A stretch of DNA of 44,054 nt, taken from positions 1 through 44,054 of the forward strand of contig CALQQB010000036.1 in NCBI GenBank assembly GCA_943332615.1, written 5' to 3'. Shown one piece after another: positions 14,167 through 23,491 of this stretch; position 1 is the stretch's first letter, and every line of letters starts with the position of its first letter. The notes below the pieces were generated by a model. The model was not told the origin of the DNA, did not search any database, and saw nothing but the letters and a program-made list of their open reading frames with translations. The DNA comes from Phenylobacterium deserti (lineage in GTDB: Bacteria; Pseudomonadota; Alphaproteobacteria; Caulobacterales; Caulobacteraceae). The translations under genes were made by a program, and so were the position numbers.

Positions 14167-14493
14167 ATGACCGACCTCAACGCCCTGATGAAACAGGCCC
14201 AGATGATGCAGGCGCGGATGGGCGCCGCGCAGGAGAAGATCGCGGCGCTGGAGGTCGTCGGCACGGCCGGCGGCGGGGCTGTTCGGCTGGTGCTGAAGGG
14301 CTCGGGCGAGCTTAGCAGGCTGGATATCGACGCGGGGCTGATGGCGCCCGGCGAGGCCGAGATGGTCGCCGACCTGGTGCTGGCCGCGCACGCCGACGCC
14401 AAACGCCAGCTGGACGAACAGCAGGGGTCGCTGATGCGCGAGGCGGCCGGACCGCTGGCGGGCCTGAACATCCCCGGCCTGCCGAAATTCTAG
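14167..14493 (+). CDS. YbaB/EbfC nucleoid-associated protein
   Basis: This 108-residue protein begins [18 protein letters not shown], the typical helical start of the family. It has a central beta region ([17 protein letters not shown]) and a C-terminal helix ending NIPGLPKF. YbaB dimers bind DNA without strong sequence specificity. The gene sits between dnaX and recR, the conserved order. It begins 6 bp after dnaX and ends 1 bp before recR, so all three genes are one operon. Confidence 0.93.
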   Translation: MTDLNALMKQAQMMQARMGAAQEKIAALEVVGTAGGGAVRLVLKGSGELSRLDIDAGLMAPGEAEMVADLVLAAHADAKRQLDEQQGSLMREAAGPLAGLNIPGLPKF

Positions 14494-14494
14494 G

Positions 14495-15097
14495 GTGGCC
14501 GCTTCCGCCGGACCCGAGATCGAGCGGCTGATCGCGCTGCTGGCCAAACTGCCGGGCCTGGGCCCGCGGTCGGCGCGGCGGGCGGCGTTGATGCTGCTGA
14601 AGCGACGCGACCAGCTGCTGCTGCCGTTGTCGGACGCGCTGGCTGAGGCTGGGGCGCGGGTGAAGACCTGCGGGCTGTGCGGTTCGCTGGACACCCAGGA
14701 CCCTTGCGCGATCTGCGCCGACCGCGGCCGCGATGGGGCGCTGATCTGCGTGGTGGAGGAGGTGGGCGCACTGTGGGCCATGGAGCGGGCCAGCGCGTTC
14801 CGCGGCCGCTATCACGTCCTGGGCGGGCTGCTGTCGGCGCTGGACGGCGTGGGTCCGGACGCGCTGAAGGTGGGGCCGCTGGTGGCGCGGGCGTCGGACG
14901 CGGCGGTGAGCGAGGTGATCCTGGCGCTGCCGGCGACGGTGGACGGCCAGACCACCGCGCATTACCTGGCCGACCGGCTGGCGGGGGCGGGCGTGTCGGT
15001 GACCATGCTGGCGCGGGGCGTGCCGGTGGGCGGAGAGCTGGATTGGCTGGACGACGGGACCATCGCCCAGGCCATGCGGGCCAGGCGGCCGGCCTGA
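14495..15097 (+). CDS. recR: Recombination mediator RecR
   Basis: This 200-residue protein has a helix-hairpin-helix ([11 protein letters not shown], about 20-30), a four-Cys zinc finger (C59, C62, C71, C74) and a TOPRIM domain from about residue 83 ([15 protein letters not shown]), then a C-terminal Walker-B-like part. It works with RecF and RecO to load RecA on gapped DNA. The GTG start overlaps the end region of ybaB, separated by one base, so translation is coupled. Confidence 0.95.
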   Translation: MAASAGPEIERLIALLAKLPGLGPRSARRAALMLLKRRDQLLLPLSDALAEAGARVKTCGLCGSLDTQDPCAICADRGRDGALICVVEEVGALWAMERASAFRGRYHVLGGLLSALDGVGPDALKVGPLVARASDAAVSEVILALPATVDGQTTAHYLADRLAGAGVSVTMLARGVPVGGELDWLDDGTIAQAMRARRPA

Positions 15098-15129
15098 CTC
15101 TCCACCCAGACTCATGCTAGGAACGCAGC

Positions 15130-16347
15130 ATGAACGGTTTGATTTTCCTTGCTATCGCCTGTGTCCTCGTCGCCGCACTGGCCGTCGCCTGGGCGCTCAA
15201 GGAGCGGGTACGGGCAGTGACCGCGGAGGCGCGGCTGAGTGCGCTGCAGGACAGCGGTGAGGCGGTGCGCGCCCAGCTCAACCAGTCGGCGGCCAGCGTG
15301 GCCGAGGAGATCCTGCGGCGGAACGAGGACGTCGTGCGGGGCCGCGAGCAACTGGCGCAGGCCCGGCTGGAGGCGCAGCTGAAGCCGGTGGCCGAGAGTC
15401 TTGCCAAGTTCCAGGAACAGGTGACCGCGGTCGAGAAATCCCGGGCCGAGGAGCAGGGCGGCCTGAAGGAACAGATCGCCAGCCTGCTGGCCGCCTCGAC
15501 GGCGACGCAGGACGAGGCGCGCAAGCTGTCGGCGGCGCTGCGGCGCGGAGCCGGGGTGCAGGGGCGTTGGGGCGAGCAGACCTTGCGCAATGTGCTGGAC
15601 GCCGCGGGGCTTTCCAGCCGCTACGACTTCGACGAACAGACCTCGACAGACACCGAGGAGGGCCGACGGCGGCCGGACGTGACGGTGAAGCTGCCGGGCG
15701 GCGGCCTGTTCGTCATCGACGCCAAGTGCTCGCTGAACGCCTTCCTGGAACTGCAGGACGCCACCGACGATTTTTCGCGCGACGCGGCGGGGTCGCGGCA
15801 TGTGCAGAGCGTGCGCAGCCACGTCCAGGGTCTGTCGGCCAAGGCCTACTGGGACCAGTTCGACAACTCGCCGGACTTCGTGGCGATGTTCGTGCCGCTG
15901 GACTCGGCCCTGGCGGCGGCGCTGGACCGGGCGCCGGAGCTGATGAACGACGCCATGGACAAGCGCGTGGTGATCGTGACGCCGTCCACCTTGTTCGCGC
16001 TGTGCAAGGCGGTGGTCTACGGCTGGCGGGTCGAGGAGCAGGCGGCCAACGCCCAGAAGATCGCCGAGCTGGGCAAGGAGCTCTACAAGCGCATCGCCGT
16101 GATGGGCGCGCATGCGGGCTCGGTGGGCAAGGCGCTGGAGGCGGCGGTCAGCCGATACAACCAGTTCGTGGGGTCGCTGGAGACCCAGGTGCTGACCCAG
16201 GCCAAGCGGTTCGAGGAGCTGAAGGTCGAACACCAGGGCCGGGCCATCGAAAGTCTGGAACCCCTGGAGGCGGCTGTGCGACCGCTCAGCAAGCTGACTG
16301 CGGAGCCGGCGCCGACCGTTCGGCTGGTGGCTGGAGATGAGGCCTGA
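15130..16347 (+). CDS. rmuC: DNA recombination protein RmuC homologue
   Basis: This 405-residue protein has one N-terminal membrane segment (about 3-23), a long coiled coil to about residue 130 (LEERV..., LEAQLKPVAESL), then the RmuC domain with WGEQTLRNVLDAAGL, DVTVKLPGGG, VIDAKCSLNAF and DNSPDFVAMFVPLDSAL. The RmuC core is PD-(D/E)xK-like; the DAK segment fits this. RmuC limits inversions and acts in DNA-damage processing. ATG is preceded by AGGAACG. It is 32 bp downstream of recR and may be read from the same transcript. Confidence 0.9.
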   Translation: MNGLIFLAIACVLVAALAVAWALKERVRAVTAEARLSALQDSGEAVRAQLNQSAASVAEEILRRNEDVVRGREQLAQARLEAQLKPVAESLAKFQEQVTAVEKSRAEEQGGLKEQIASLLAASTATQDEARKLSAALRRGAGVQGRWGEQTLRNVLDAAGLSSRYDFDEQTSTDTEEGRRRPDVTVKLPGGGLFVIDAKCSLNAFLELQDATDDFSRDAAGSRHVQSVRSHVQGLSAKAYWDQFDNSPDFVAMFVPLDSALAAALDRAPELMNDAMDKRVVIVTPSTLFALCKAVVYGWRVEEQAANAQKIAELGKELYKRIAVMGAHAGSVGKALEAAVSRYNQFVGSLETQVLTQAKRFEELKVEHQGRAIESLEPLEAAVRPLSKLTAEPAPTVRLVAGDEA

Positions 16348-16370
16348 GGGCGCAGGGCGGGTGTCGCGCC

Positions 16371-16398
16371 TTGACGCTCGGTTTTAGGCCCCTTACCT
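16371..16398 (+). promoter_or_regulatory. Promoter of def, predicted leaderless transcript
   Basis: TTGACG (16371-16376), 16 bases, TTACCT (16393-16398), then 7 bases and the ATG of def at 16406. No Shine-Dalgarno sequence lies in that gap. Transcription would start at or next to the A of the start codon, giving a leaderless mRNA, a common arrangement in Caulobacter. Confidence 0.4.
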
Positions 16399-16405
16399 GC
16401 CCGCC

Positions 16406-16915
16406 ATGGCCCTTCGTGAGATCCTTGTCGTTCCGCATCCTGTCCTGAAACAGGTGTCCAAGCCCGTCGCCGTGGTCGATGACGCCCTGCGCGCGTTGAT
16501 GGATGACATGCTGGAGACCATGTACGAGGCGCCCGGTATCGGCTTGGCGGCCGTGCAGATCGGCGTGCCCCAGCGGGTGATCGTGATGGACCTGGCCCGC
16601 CAGGAAGAGCCGCCGCAGCCGCGCTATTACGTGAACCCGGAGATCCTGTGGGCCTCGGAAGAGACGGCGCCCTACGAGGAGGGCTGCCTGTCGGTGCCGG
16701 AGATCTACGACGAGGTCGAGCGGCCGGCGCGGGTGAAGCTGCGTTACCTGAACTACCAGGGCGAACAGATCGAGGAGGACGCCGAAGGGCTGTTCGCGGT
16801 CTGCATCCAGCACGAGATGGACCACCTGGAAGGCGTCCTCTTCATCGACCACCTGAGCCGCCTGAAGCGAGAACAGGCGATCAAGAAGGTGAAGAAGGGC
16901 GTGAAGGCCGCCTGA
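16406..16915 (+). CDS. def: Peptide deformylase
   Basis: This 169-residue enzyme has all three signature motifs: [10 protein letters not shown] (44-53), EGCLS with metal ligand C94, and HEMDH (136-140) giving ligands H136 and H140 and catalytic E137. It removes the formyl group from nascent N-terminal Met, using Fe2+ or Zn2+. The C-terminal basic helix ([16 protein letters not shown]) is the kind that docks on the ribosome. It lies immediately upstream of fmt, which adds the formyl group to initiator tRNA. Confidence 0.96.
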   Translation: MALREILVVPHPVLKQVSKPVAVVDDALRALMDDMLETMYEAPGIGLAAVQIGVPQRVIVMDLARQEEPPQPRYYVNPEILWASEETAPYEEGCLSVPEIYDEVERPARVKLRYLNYQGEQIEEDAEGLFAVCIQHEMDHLEGVLFIDHLSRLKREQAIKKVKKGVKAA

Positions 16916-16922
16916 CGTTCCC

Positions 16923-16946
16923 TTGGCCGCCGTCGCCCGCTAAACG
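16923..16946 (+). promoter_or_regulatory. Candidate Caulobacter-type promoter of fmt, predicted leaderless
   Basis: GCTAAACG (16939-16946) matches the Caulobacter -10 consensus GCTANAWC in seven of eight places, and a TTGGCCG 9 bp upstream resembles the -35 TTGaCgS. The ATG of fmt is 6 bp past this -10 and has no Shine-Dalgarno sequence. This could be an internal promoter giving a leaderless fmt mRNA. Confidence 0.35.
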
Positions 16947-16952
16947 CAGGCC

Positions 16953-17879
16953 ATGCGCCTCGCCTTCCTCGGCACTCCGGACTTCGCCGTCGCCGCCCTT
17001 TCCGCCATCGCGGCGGCGGGGCACGAGGTGGCGTGCGTCTATTCGCAGCCGCCGGCGCCGCGCGGGCGGGGCCATGAGCTGAAGCCGTCGCCGGTGCAGG
17101 CGTTTGCGGAGGCGCGGGGCATCGCGGTCCGCACGCCGGTGTCGATGCGCGATCCGGCGGAGATCGCGGCGTTTGCGGCGCTGGGGCTGGACGCGGCAGT
17201 GGTGGTGGCGTTCGGGCAGATCCTTCCCCGGGCCTTGCTGGAGGCGCCGCGGCTGGGGTCATTCAACCTGCATGGGTCGCTGCTGCCGCGCTGGCGGGGC
17301 GCGGCGCCGATCCAGCGGGCGGTGATGGCGGGGGACCGCATCACCGGCGTGCAGGTGATGCGGATGACCGAGGGGCTGGACGAGGGGCCGATCCTGGCGA
17401 CGGCAAGCGTGCGCATCGACGCCCTGGAGACCGCCGCCACGCTGGCCGGCCGGCTGGCGGTCGCCGGGGCGGACCTGATCGTGCGGACGCTGGTGGACAT
17501 CGACGCCGGCCGGGCCGTGGAAACGCCGCAGGCCGCCGAGGGCGTGACCTACGCCAAGAAGCTGAGCGCGAAGTTCGCGCGGCTGGACTGGAGCAAGCCC
17601 GGGCGGGTGCTGGACGGGAAGATCCGCGGGTACTCGCCGTCGCCGGGCGCGTGGTTCGAGCTGGCGGGGGACAAAGGCCCCGTGCGGGTGAAGGCGCTGC
17701 TGTCGGCCTATGAGGACGCGGCGGGCGAGCCCGGCGTGACCCTGGACGACCGGCTGCTGGTGGGGACCAGCGAGGGCGCGGTGCGGCTGCTGCGCGTGCA
17801 GCGCGAAGGGCGCGGGCCACAGGACGCTGAGGTGTTCCTGCGCGGCACGCCCGTGCCGGCGGGGACGAGGCTGGGCTGA
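16953..17879 (+). CDS. fmt: Methionyl-tRNA formyltransferase
   Basis: This 308-residue protein begins [13 protein letters not shown]. The formyltransferase core carries [18 protein letters not shown] (catalytic Asn and His, and the SLLPRWRG tRNA/folate loop) and [11 protein letters not shown] with the catalytic Asp. The C-terminal domain starts around 205 ([15 protein letters not shown]). It formylates Met-tRNAi from 10-formyl-THF. The stop overlaps the truA start by one base (TGATG), so truA is translationally coupled. Confidence 0.95.
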   Translation: MRLAFLGTPDFAVAALSAIAAAGHEVACVYSQPPAPRGRGHELKPSPVQAFAEARGIAVRTPVSMRDPAEIAAFAALGLDAAVVVAFGQILPRALLEAPRLGSFNLHGSLLPRWRGAAPIQRAVMAGDRITGVQVMRMTEGLDEGPILATASVRIDALETAATLAGRLAVAGADLIVRTLVDIDAGRAVETPQAAEGVTYAKKLSAKFARLDWSKPGRVLDGKIRGYSPSPGAWFELAGDKGPVRVKALLSAYEDAAGEPGVTLDDRLLVGTSEGAVRLLRVQREGRGPQDAEVFLRGTPVPAGTRLG

Positions 17880-18637
17880 TGCCGCGCTACCGGTTGCTGA
17901 TCGAGTACGACGGCCAGCCCTACCACGGGTTCCAGGCGCAGGGCGGCCTGGCCACGGTGCAGGGGTCGCTGGAGCGGGCGGTGAAGGCGTTCTGCGGCGA
18001 GGACGTCCGAGTGAACGGGGCGGGGCGTACGGACGCCGGGGTGCATGCGACGGCGCAGGTGGTGCATGTGGACCTGGCCAAGGCCTGGCCGGCAGAGACG
18101 GTGCGCAATGCGCTGAACGCCTACCTGGTCCCGGAGCCGATCGCGGTGCTGGAGGCCAGCGTGGCCGAGGCGGACTGGCACAGCCGCTTCTCGGCGACCG
18201 GGCGGCGGTATCGCTATCGCATCCTCAACCGACTGAGTCCGCCGGCCCTGGAGCAAGGGCGGGTCTGGCACGTCAAGAAGCCGCTGGATGCCGAGGCGAT
18301 GCACGCGGCGGCGCAGGGGCTGGTGGGCCACCACGACTTCACCACCTTCCGCGACCTGAACTGCCAGGCGAATTCGCCGATGAAGACCCTGGACGTGGCG
18401 ACGGTGCGCCGGGAGGGCCCCGAGGTGATCCTGGAATTCGCCTCGCGGTCGTTTCTGCATCGTCAGGTGCGGTCGATGACCGGGACCCTGGCCGAGGTGG
18501 GCGTGGGCCGCTGGACGGCGGGGGCCGTGACCGACGCGCTGGCCGCGCGCGACCGCAGGGCCTGTGGCCCGGTGGCGCCGGCCGACGGGCTGTATCTGAC
18601 GGGCGTGAGCTATCCAGGTTCGCCCGAGCCGGACTGA
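17879..18637 (+). CDS. truA: tRNA pseudouridine(38-40) synthase
   Basis: This 252-residue protein has the TruA start YRLLIEYDGQPYHGFQ and the catalytic motif GAGRTDAGVHA with D52 as nucleophile. Later conserved parts include RRYRYRILNR, HHDFTTFR, and RSFLHRQVRSMTG. It modifies uridines 38-40 in the anticodon arm of many tRNAs. It is coupled to fmt by a one-base stop/start overlap; the order def-fmt-truA is common in alphaproteobacteria. Confidence 0.96.
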   Translation: MPRYRLLIEYDGQPYHGFQAQGGLATVQGSLERAVKAFCGEDVRVNGAGRTDAGVHATAQVVHVDLAKAWPAETVRNALNAYLVPEPIAVLEASVAEADWHSRFSATGRRYRYRILNRLSPPALEQGRVWHVKKPLDAEAMHAAAQGLVGHHDFTTFRDLNCQANSPMKTLDVATVRREGPEVILEFASRSFLHRQVRSMTGTLAEVGVGRWTAGAVTDALAARDRRACGPVAPADGLYLTGVSYPGSPEPD

Positions 18638-18728
18638 GAAACCGGCCTGTGCCGGCTTGCCGGGTGACCGCGCACCGGCCTAGCCTGAACAGACGCTCCA
18701 GGACAAAGTGGGCGACGGGGAAAGCGAC

Positions 18729-20447
18729 ATGGGCCGGCTCTTCAAACGCGCGAAACGCGGAAACTATCGCCGCGTCGTGAGCACGGCTCTCGCGCTGCTC
18801 GGCGTCTGCGCGGCCACGTCGGCGCGGGCCGGCGATTCAGGCGCGGCGATGGTCGTGACCACGGCCGGCGGGCCGGTGGCGGCGACATCGCGCGGCGTCC
18901 TGCAGTCGTACTTCGCCATTCCCTATGCCGCGCCACCGATCGGAGACCTGCGCTGGCGGGCGCCGGCCCCCGCGCCGAAATGGACCGCGCCGATCACGAA
19001 GAGCAAGTCGGCCGCGTCGTGCCTTCAGACCGGGAACAATGCCTTCGTCTCGCCGGGCGGCAGCGAGGACTGCCTTTACCTGGACGTGCACATGCCCAGC
19101 GGCAAGGGACCCTTCCCGGTGATGGTCTGGATCCACGGCGGCGCCTTCACGACCGGCAGCGCCGGCGGCTATGCGGACGCGACCCCGCTGGTGTCCAAGG
19201 GTGTGATCGTGGTCGCGATCAACTACCGGCTGGGCGCCATGGGCTTCCTGGCCCATCCCGCGCTGCGCGACGCCGAGGGCAGCGCCGGCGACTATGGGAT
19301 GATGGACCAGCAGGCCGCGCTGGCCTGGGTGCGGGCGAACATCGCGGCGTTCGGCGGCGACGCCCGCAACGTGACCATTTTCGGCGAGTCCGCCGGCGGG
19401 TTCAGCGTGCTGACGCATCTGGCCTCGCCCCGCTCAGCCGGGCTGTTCGACAAGGCGATCATCGAGAGCGGCGCCTATGGCGTTTCGGGACAGCTGACTC
19501 AGGCCGGCATGGAGGCCAAGAGCGCCGTCGCTCTGGAGAAGACCCTGGCCGGGGAGGACGCCGGCCCGGCCTGTGCGACCGGCACTGTCACGGCCGAGTG
19601 CCTGCGTGGTCTCCCCGAAACGCTGATCCGCAAGCGTCTGATGAGCGCCTACTCCGACGCCATCGGCAACCTCGTCCCGTCCATCGACGGCAAGGTGCTG
19701 AAACAGACGGTCAGGGACACCTTCGTCGCTGGCGCGAACAACAAGGTCCCGGTGATCAACGGGTCGAACGAGGACGAAAACCTGCTGTTTGTCGCTATGG
19801 GTGAAATGGGCGCCCGTTTCGCGAGCAAGCCGCCGAAGCTCGATCCGGCGGACAGGTCATTCCTGATGTCGCCGCAGGCCTATGCCAAGGGCGCCGAAAG
19901 CCTGGCCGCCGAAACGGGGATTCCCGTGCGCGACCTGACGGACAAGTACTATCCCCTGGCGAAGTTTGGCTCGGACGTCGCCTTGCAGCCCAGCCGCGCG
20001 ACCGCCGCGGTCGGCACCGACAGCACCTTCTCCTGCAACGGCGCGAACGTCTCAGCGCGGATCGCCGCCCAGGGCGCGCCGGTCTGGATGTATGAGTTCC
20101 GCGACCAGACGGCGGTGCCACTTCTCGGCGCATTCGGCGGAAAGTACGTCCTCAGCCTGCCGATGGGCGCGGCCCATGCGTCGGAACTGCCCTATCTGTT
20201 CGCCATGGTGGGCGACGCCCAAAACGCCGAACAGAGGGCGCTGCTGGCGACGATGTCGGCCTACTGGACCAACTTCGCCCGGGCAGGCGACCCGAACGGC
20301 GCGGGCCTGCCAAAGTGGGCGGGCTTCAAGAGCGGCAAGGTCCAGGCCCTCGACGTCGCCAGCGGCGGCGGGGTGCAAGCCATGCCGGCCGCCGGATTCG
20401 CGGCGCAACACCAGTGCCGGACGGCGTGGGCGAAGCAGGCTTTCTAG
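18729..20447 (+). CDS. Secreted type-B carboxylesterase
   Basis: This 572-residue protein has a signal peptide (basic RLFKRAKRGNYRR, hydrophobic core, likely cleavage after SARA at 34). The carboxylesterase/lipase type-B fold shows EDCLYLDVHMP (113-123), oxyanion loop HGGAF (136-140) and nucleophile S221 in GESAGG; NEDENL and GAAHASELPYLF supply the likely acid and His. It hydrolyses ester bonds in the periplasm or outside. ATG 18729 is chosen over GTG 18708 because GGGGAAAG precedes it by 5 bases. Monocistronic. Substrate not known. Confidence 0.9.
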   Translation: MGRLFKRAKRGNYRRVVSTALALLGVCAATSARAGDSGAAMVVTTAGGPVAATSRGVLQSYFAIPYAAPPIGDLRWRAPAPAPKWTAPITKSKSAASCLQTGNNAFVSPGGSEDCLYLDVHMPSGKGPFPVMVWIHGGAFTTGSAGGYADATPLVSKGVIVVAINYRLGAMGFLAHPALRDAEGSAGDYGMMDQQAALAWVRANIAAFGGDARNVTIFGESAGGFSVLTHLASPRSAGLFDKAIIESGAYGVSGQLTQAGMEAKSAVALEKTLAGEDAGPACATGTVTAECLRGLPETLIRKRLMSAYSDAIGNLVPSIDGKVLKQTVRDTFVAGANNKVPVINGSNEDENLLFVAMGEMGARFASKPPKLDPADRSFLMSPQAYAKGAESLAAETGIPVRDLTDKYYPLAKFGSDVALQPSRATAAVGTDSTFSCNGANVSARIAAQGAPVWMYEFRDQTAVPLLGAFGGKYVLSLPMGAAHASELPYLFAMVGDAQNAEQRALLATMSAYWTNFARAGDPNGAGLPKWAGFKSGKVQALDVASGGGVQAMPAAGFAAQHQCRTAWAKQAF

Positions 20448-20526
20448 ACCTCGAAGGTCCGCTCAATGATCACTGGGCGACCGCATGGCCTGCGGTCCCG
20501 CCCCGCTCGCGGCTGCGCCCGATCTG

Positions 20527-20552
20527 GCCGGCTTGACCTAGCCGGCTTGACC
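20527..20552 (+). repeat. Tandem 12-bp repeat with embedded TTGACC before the AIM24-like gene
   Basis: GCCGGCTTGACC occurs at 20527-20538 and again at 20541-20552, a 14-bp period. The second copy provides a TTGACC that, with TGTCTA 18 bases on (20571-20576), could be the promoter of the next gene. It may be a regulator site or simple slippage. The 20448-20611 gap holds nothing else recognised. Confidence 0.35.
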
Positions 20553-20611
20553 GGGTTGGCGCGCCCGGGCTGTCTACATCTGAACAGACCCTAAGCCGGA
20601 GATTTCTTCCC

Positions 20612-21445
20612 ATGTCCCAAGGCCCTTGGAGCCAACATTCCCGCAACGCCAGCGTGGCCGACGACATCGATTTCGAGATCAAGGGCCAGGAGCTGCAGTT
20701 CGTGGAGATCGAGCTGGATCCCGGTGAGAGCGCGGTGGCCGAAGCCGGGTCGTTCGTCTGGAAGGACGCCTCGATCGAGATGACCACGGTGTTCGGCGAC
20801 GGCTCGGGCGCCCAGGGCGGTGGGTTCATGGGCGCGCTGCTGGGGGCCGGCAAGCGGCTGGTCACCGGCGAGAGCCTGTTCACCACCGTCTTCACCCACC
20901 AGGGCAGTGGCAAGGCGCGCGTGGCGTTCGCCTCGCCGACCCCGGGCGCGATCCTGCCGATCAAGCTGGATTCGGTGGGCGGGACGCTGATCTGCCAGAA
21001 GGACAGCTTCCTGGCGGCGGCGCGGGGCGTGTCGATCGGCATCGCGTTCCAGCGCAAGGTGATGACCGGCCTGTTCGGCGGCGAGGGTTTCATCATGCAG
21101 CGCCTGGAGGGCGACGGGTGGGTGTTCGTCCAGATGGGCGGCACGGTGGTGGAGCGCGTCCTGGCGCCGGGCGAGGAGTTGCACGTCGATACCGGCTGCC
21201 TGGCCGCCTACACCCAGGACGTCGATTTCGACCTGGTGATGGTGCGCGGCGTGAAGAGCATGGTGTTCGGCGGCGAGGGCCTGTTCTTCGCCCGGCTGCG
21301 CGGGCCGGGGAAGGTCTGGGTGCAGTCGCTGCCGTTCTCCCGGCTGGCCGGGCGGATGCTGGCGGCGGCGGGCGGGGCCGGCGGCAACCGTGGCGAAGGC
21401 TCGGTCCTGGGCGGGATAGGGGACCTGATCGGGGGCAATCGTTGA
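20612..21445 (+). CDS. AIM24/TIGR00266-family protein
   Basis: This 277-residue protein belongs to the AIM24 (TIGR00266) family of beta-rich proteins. Visible family features are AEAGSFVWKDASIEMTT near 43-60, GGGFMGALLGAGKRLVTGESLF, GTLICQKDSFLAA, and the closing part MVFGGEGLFFARLRGPGKVWVQSLPFSRLAGRM. The C-terminus is Gly-rich. It has no signal peptide. The biochemical role of the family in bacteria is not established; the yeast namesake is mitochondrial. The gene stands alone, convergent with the small membrane protein gene. Confidence 0.85.
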   Translation: MSQGPWSQHSRNASVADDIDFEIKGQELQFVEIELDPGESAVAEAGSFVWKDASIEMTTVFGDGSGAQGGGFMGALLGAGKRLVTGESLFTTVFTHQGSGKARVAFASPTPGAILPIKLDSVGGTLICQKDSFLAAARGVSIGIAFQRKVMTGLFGGEGFIMQRLEGDGWVFVQMGGTVVERVLAPGEELHVDTGCLAAYTQDVDFDLVMVRGVKSMVFGGEGLFFARLRGPGKVWVQSLPFSRLAGRMLAAAGGAGGNRGEGSVLGGIGDLIGGNR

Positions 21446-21449
21446 TCGG

Positions 21450-21749
21450 TCAGGCGTACTGCGCCGCCAGCTGGGTGAGGGTGGGGGTCATGACCAGCAC
21501 GACCACCAGCCAGCCGAAGCTGTCTTGGCCTTTGCGGTAGAGCAGGACGGCGCCGGCGATGGCCCAGATCAGGACGACCGTCTGCACGGCGGCGATCAGC
21601 ACCGCGACGGGCGGGAGCGCAGCCAGCTTGTGGGCGGCGTAGGCGGCCTGGCCGTAGGTCACCACCTGGGAGCCGCTGACGAACAGAGGCCAAAGGCAGA
21701 CGGCGAGCGCCAGGTAGAAGACGATGATCAGGACCGGTGCGTTCTTCAT
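21450..21749 (-). CDS. Small three-helix membrane protein, unknown function
   Basis: This 99-residue protein starts at ATG 21749, preceded by GAGGAA six bases upstream; an open frame to 21845 lacks a binding site. It starts MKNAPVLIIVFYLALAVCLWPL and has three predicted membrane segments (about 5-23, 45-67 and 77-93). The family is not recognised. It ends 4 bp from the convergent AIM24-like gene and is divergent from argB. Confidence 0.6.
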   Translation of the reverse strand: MKNAPVLIIVFYLALAVCLWPLFVSGSQVVTYGQAAYAAHKLAALPPVAVLIAAVQTVVLIWAIAGAVLLYRKGQDSFGWLVVVLVMTPTLTQLAAQYA

Positions 21750-21914
21750 GGCCGGTTCCTCACACGTTCGCCGCCGTTCGTCACGGATGCCGGCGTGTTT
21801 GGCCCGGTGAACGCCGGGTTGGCTCTGCGACGCCTGGACTAACACGGTCCAGCGCGGGTGACAGGGCCGCCCCCGTCCGCTATCGGGACGCCGCGGGCTG
21901 GTAAGGACGGGTCA

Positions 21915-22826
21915 TTGAGCGACGATACGGAACAGGGCTGGGCGACCGCCAAGACGCTGGCCGAGGCGCTGCCCTTCATCCAGATCTACGACCGCGAGAC
22001 CGTGGTCATCAAATACGGCGGCCACGCCATGGGCGAGGAGTCGGTGGCCAAGCTGTTCGCAACCGATGTGGTGCTGCTGAAGATGCTGGGCGTTCATCCG
22101 GTGGTGGTGCACGGCGGCGGCCCGCAAATTTCGGCGTGGCTGGCCAAGGCCGGGGTAAAGTCGACGTTCGTGGACGGCCTGCGGGTCACCGACCAGGCCA
22201 CCATGGAAGTGGCTGAGATGGTGCTTTCCGGCGCGATCAACAAGGAGATCGCCAGCTGGATCACCCAGGCCGGCGCCGAGGCGGATGTGCGCGGCGTGGG
22301 GCTGTCGGGCAAGGACGCCAAGCTGATAACCGTCGAGAAGGTCACCCGCACGCGCCGCGCGCCCGGCAGCGTCGAGGAGCAGATCGTCGACCTGGGCTTC
22401 GTGGGCGAGCCGAAGATCATCGACACGACGCTGATCGATGGCCTGCTCAGCGCCGAGCACGATTACATCCCGGTGATCGCGCCGATTGGCGTGTCCGCCG
22501 AGGGTGAGACCTACAACATCAACGCCGACACGGTGGCCGGGGCCATGGCCGGGGCGCTAGGCGCCAAGCGCATGCTGCTGCTGACCGACGTGGCGGGCGT
22601 GATGGATGCCAACAAGAACCTGATCCGCCAGATGACGGTGGCCGAGGCCCGCGCGGCGATCGCCGACGGCGTCGCCACCGGCGGCATGATCCCCAAGCTG
22701 GAGACCGCCATCGATGCGGTGGAGGCCGGCGTCGAGGCGGTGGTCATCCTGGACGGCCGGCGACCGCACGCCATGCTGGTGGAGCTGTTCACGGAGCACG
22801 GGTCCGGCACCCTGGTGCGCCGGTGA
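21915..22826 (+). CDS. argB: Acetylglutamate kinase
   Basis: This 303-residue enzyme phosphorylates N-acetyl-L-glutamate, the second step of arginine synthesis. Conserved features are [10 protein letters not shown] (31-40), VVHGGGPQI (64-72), [10 protein letters not shown] and [21 protein letters not shown]. The start is TTG at 21915 with AAGGACG upstream; earlier in-frame starts lack a ribosome-binding site and add unconserved residues. The stop overlaps the GTG of the following HAD gene (GTGA). The N-terminal helix (about 1-25) is the type used in arginine-sensitive hexameric ArgB, so feedback inhibition by arginine is possible. Confidence 0.95.
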   Translation: MSDDTEQGWATAKTLAEALPFIQIYDRETVVIKYGGHAMGEESVAKLFATDVVLLKMLGVHPVVVHGGGPQISAWLAKAGVKSTFVDGLRVTDQATMEVAEMVLSGAINKEIASWITQAGAEADVRGVGLSGKDAKLITVEKVTRTRRAPGSVEEQIVDLGFVGEPKIIDTTLIDGLLSAEHDYIPVIAPIGVSAEGETYNINADTVAGAMAGALGAKRMLLLTDVAGVMDANKNLIRQMTVAEARAAIADGVATGGMIPKLETAIDAVEAGVEAVVILDGRRPHAMLVELFTEHGSGTLVRR

Positions 22827-23482
22827 CCGATCTCAGCCACATCGACACCTGGCTGTTCGATCTGGACAACACCCTCTACCCGGCCGAGTCCGGCTTCATG
22901 GCCGAGGTGGTCTATCGGATGACCGACTTCGTGGAGAAGGTCACCGGCCTGCCGCGCGAGGCGGCCTTCAAGCTGCAGAAGGGCTATCTGGCCGAGCACG
23001 GCCTGACGCTGAAGGGGATGATGCTGCACCACGGCGTCGATCCGGCCGATTTCCACGCCATATTCCACGACATATCGCTGGAGATGCTGGCCCGCGACCC
23101 GGTGTTGCTGGCGGCGCTGGAGCGGCTGCCGGGCCGGCGGCTGATCTTCACCAACGCCGATGACGTGCATGCCGAGCGCGTGCTGGCGCACCTCGGCCTC
23201 AGCCACCTGTTCGCCGATGTGTTCCACATCGGCTCGGCCGGATACGAGCCCAAGCCCAGCGCCGAGGCCTTCGCCCGGATGAGCGCGGCGCACGACATCG
23301 AGGCCAAGGCCACCTGCTTCTTCGAAGACTCGGAGCGTAACCTCGCGCCCGCCGCGGCCCTGGGCATGACCACCGTACTGGTCGGCGCCCACGCCGCGCA
23401 ATCCACCGCCGCCTTCATCCATCACCGCACAGAGCACCTGGCGCCGTTCCTGCGCGACGCCCAGCTGAAGCAAGCCGCCTAG
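22823..23482 (+). CDS. HAD-superfamily pyrimidine 5'-nucleotidase
   Basis: This 219-residue protein starts at GTG 22823, overlapping the argB stop. HAD motifs are [11 protein letters not shown] (D13 and D15), FTNADD (T110), K144 in EPKPS, and FFEDSERN with D169. The cap and the FDLDNTLYP...PKP pattern fit the pyrimidine 5'-nucleotidase (SDT1-like, TIGR01993) branch, which dephosphorylates UMP, CMP or damaged nucleotides. Coupling to argB, and dapD 10 bp further on, suggest a housekeeping operon argB-HAD-dapD, as in other Caulobacterales. Confidence 0.85.
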   Translation: MTDLSHIDTWLFDLDNTLYPAESGFMAEVVYRMTDFVEKVTGLPREAAFKLQKGYLAEHGLTLKGMMLHHGVDPADFHAIFHDISLEMLARDPVLLAALERLPGRRLIFTNADDVHAERVLAHLGLSHLFADVFHIGSAGYEPKPSAEAFARMSAAHDIEAKATCFFEDSERNLAPAAALGMTTVLVGAHAAQSTAAFIHHRTEHLAPFLRDAQLKQAA

Positions 23483-23491
23483 GAAGTCCCG

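Noticed and set aside
12307..14781. 824-codon minus-strand frame opposite dnaX, ybaB and recR
   Set aside because: High-GC antisense shadow (Arg/His/Gln/Leu-rich) of three certain genes; no ribosome-binding site or domain.
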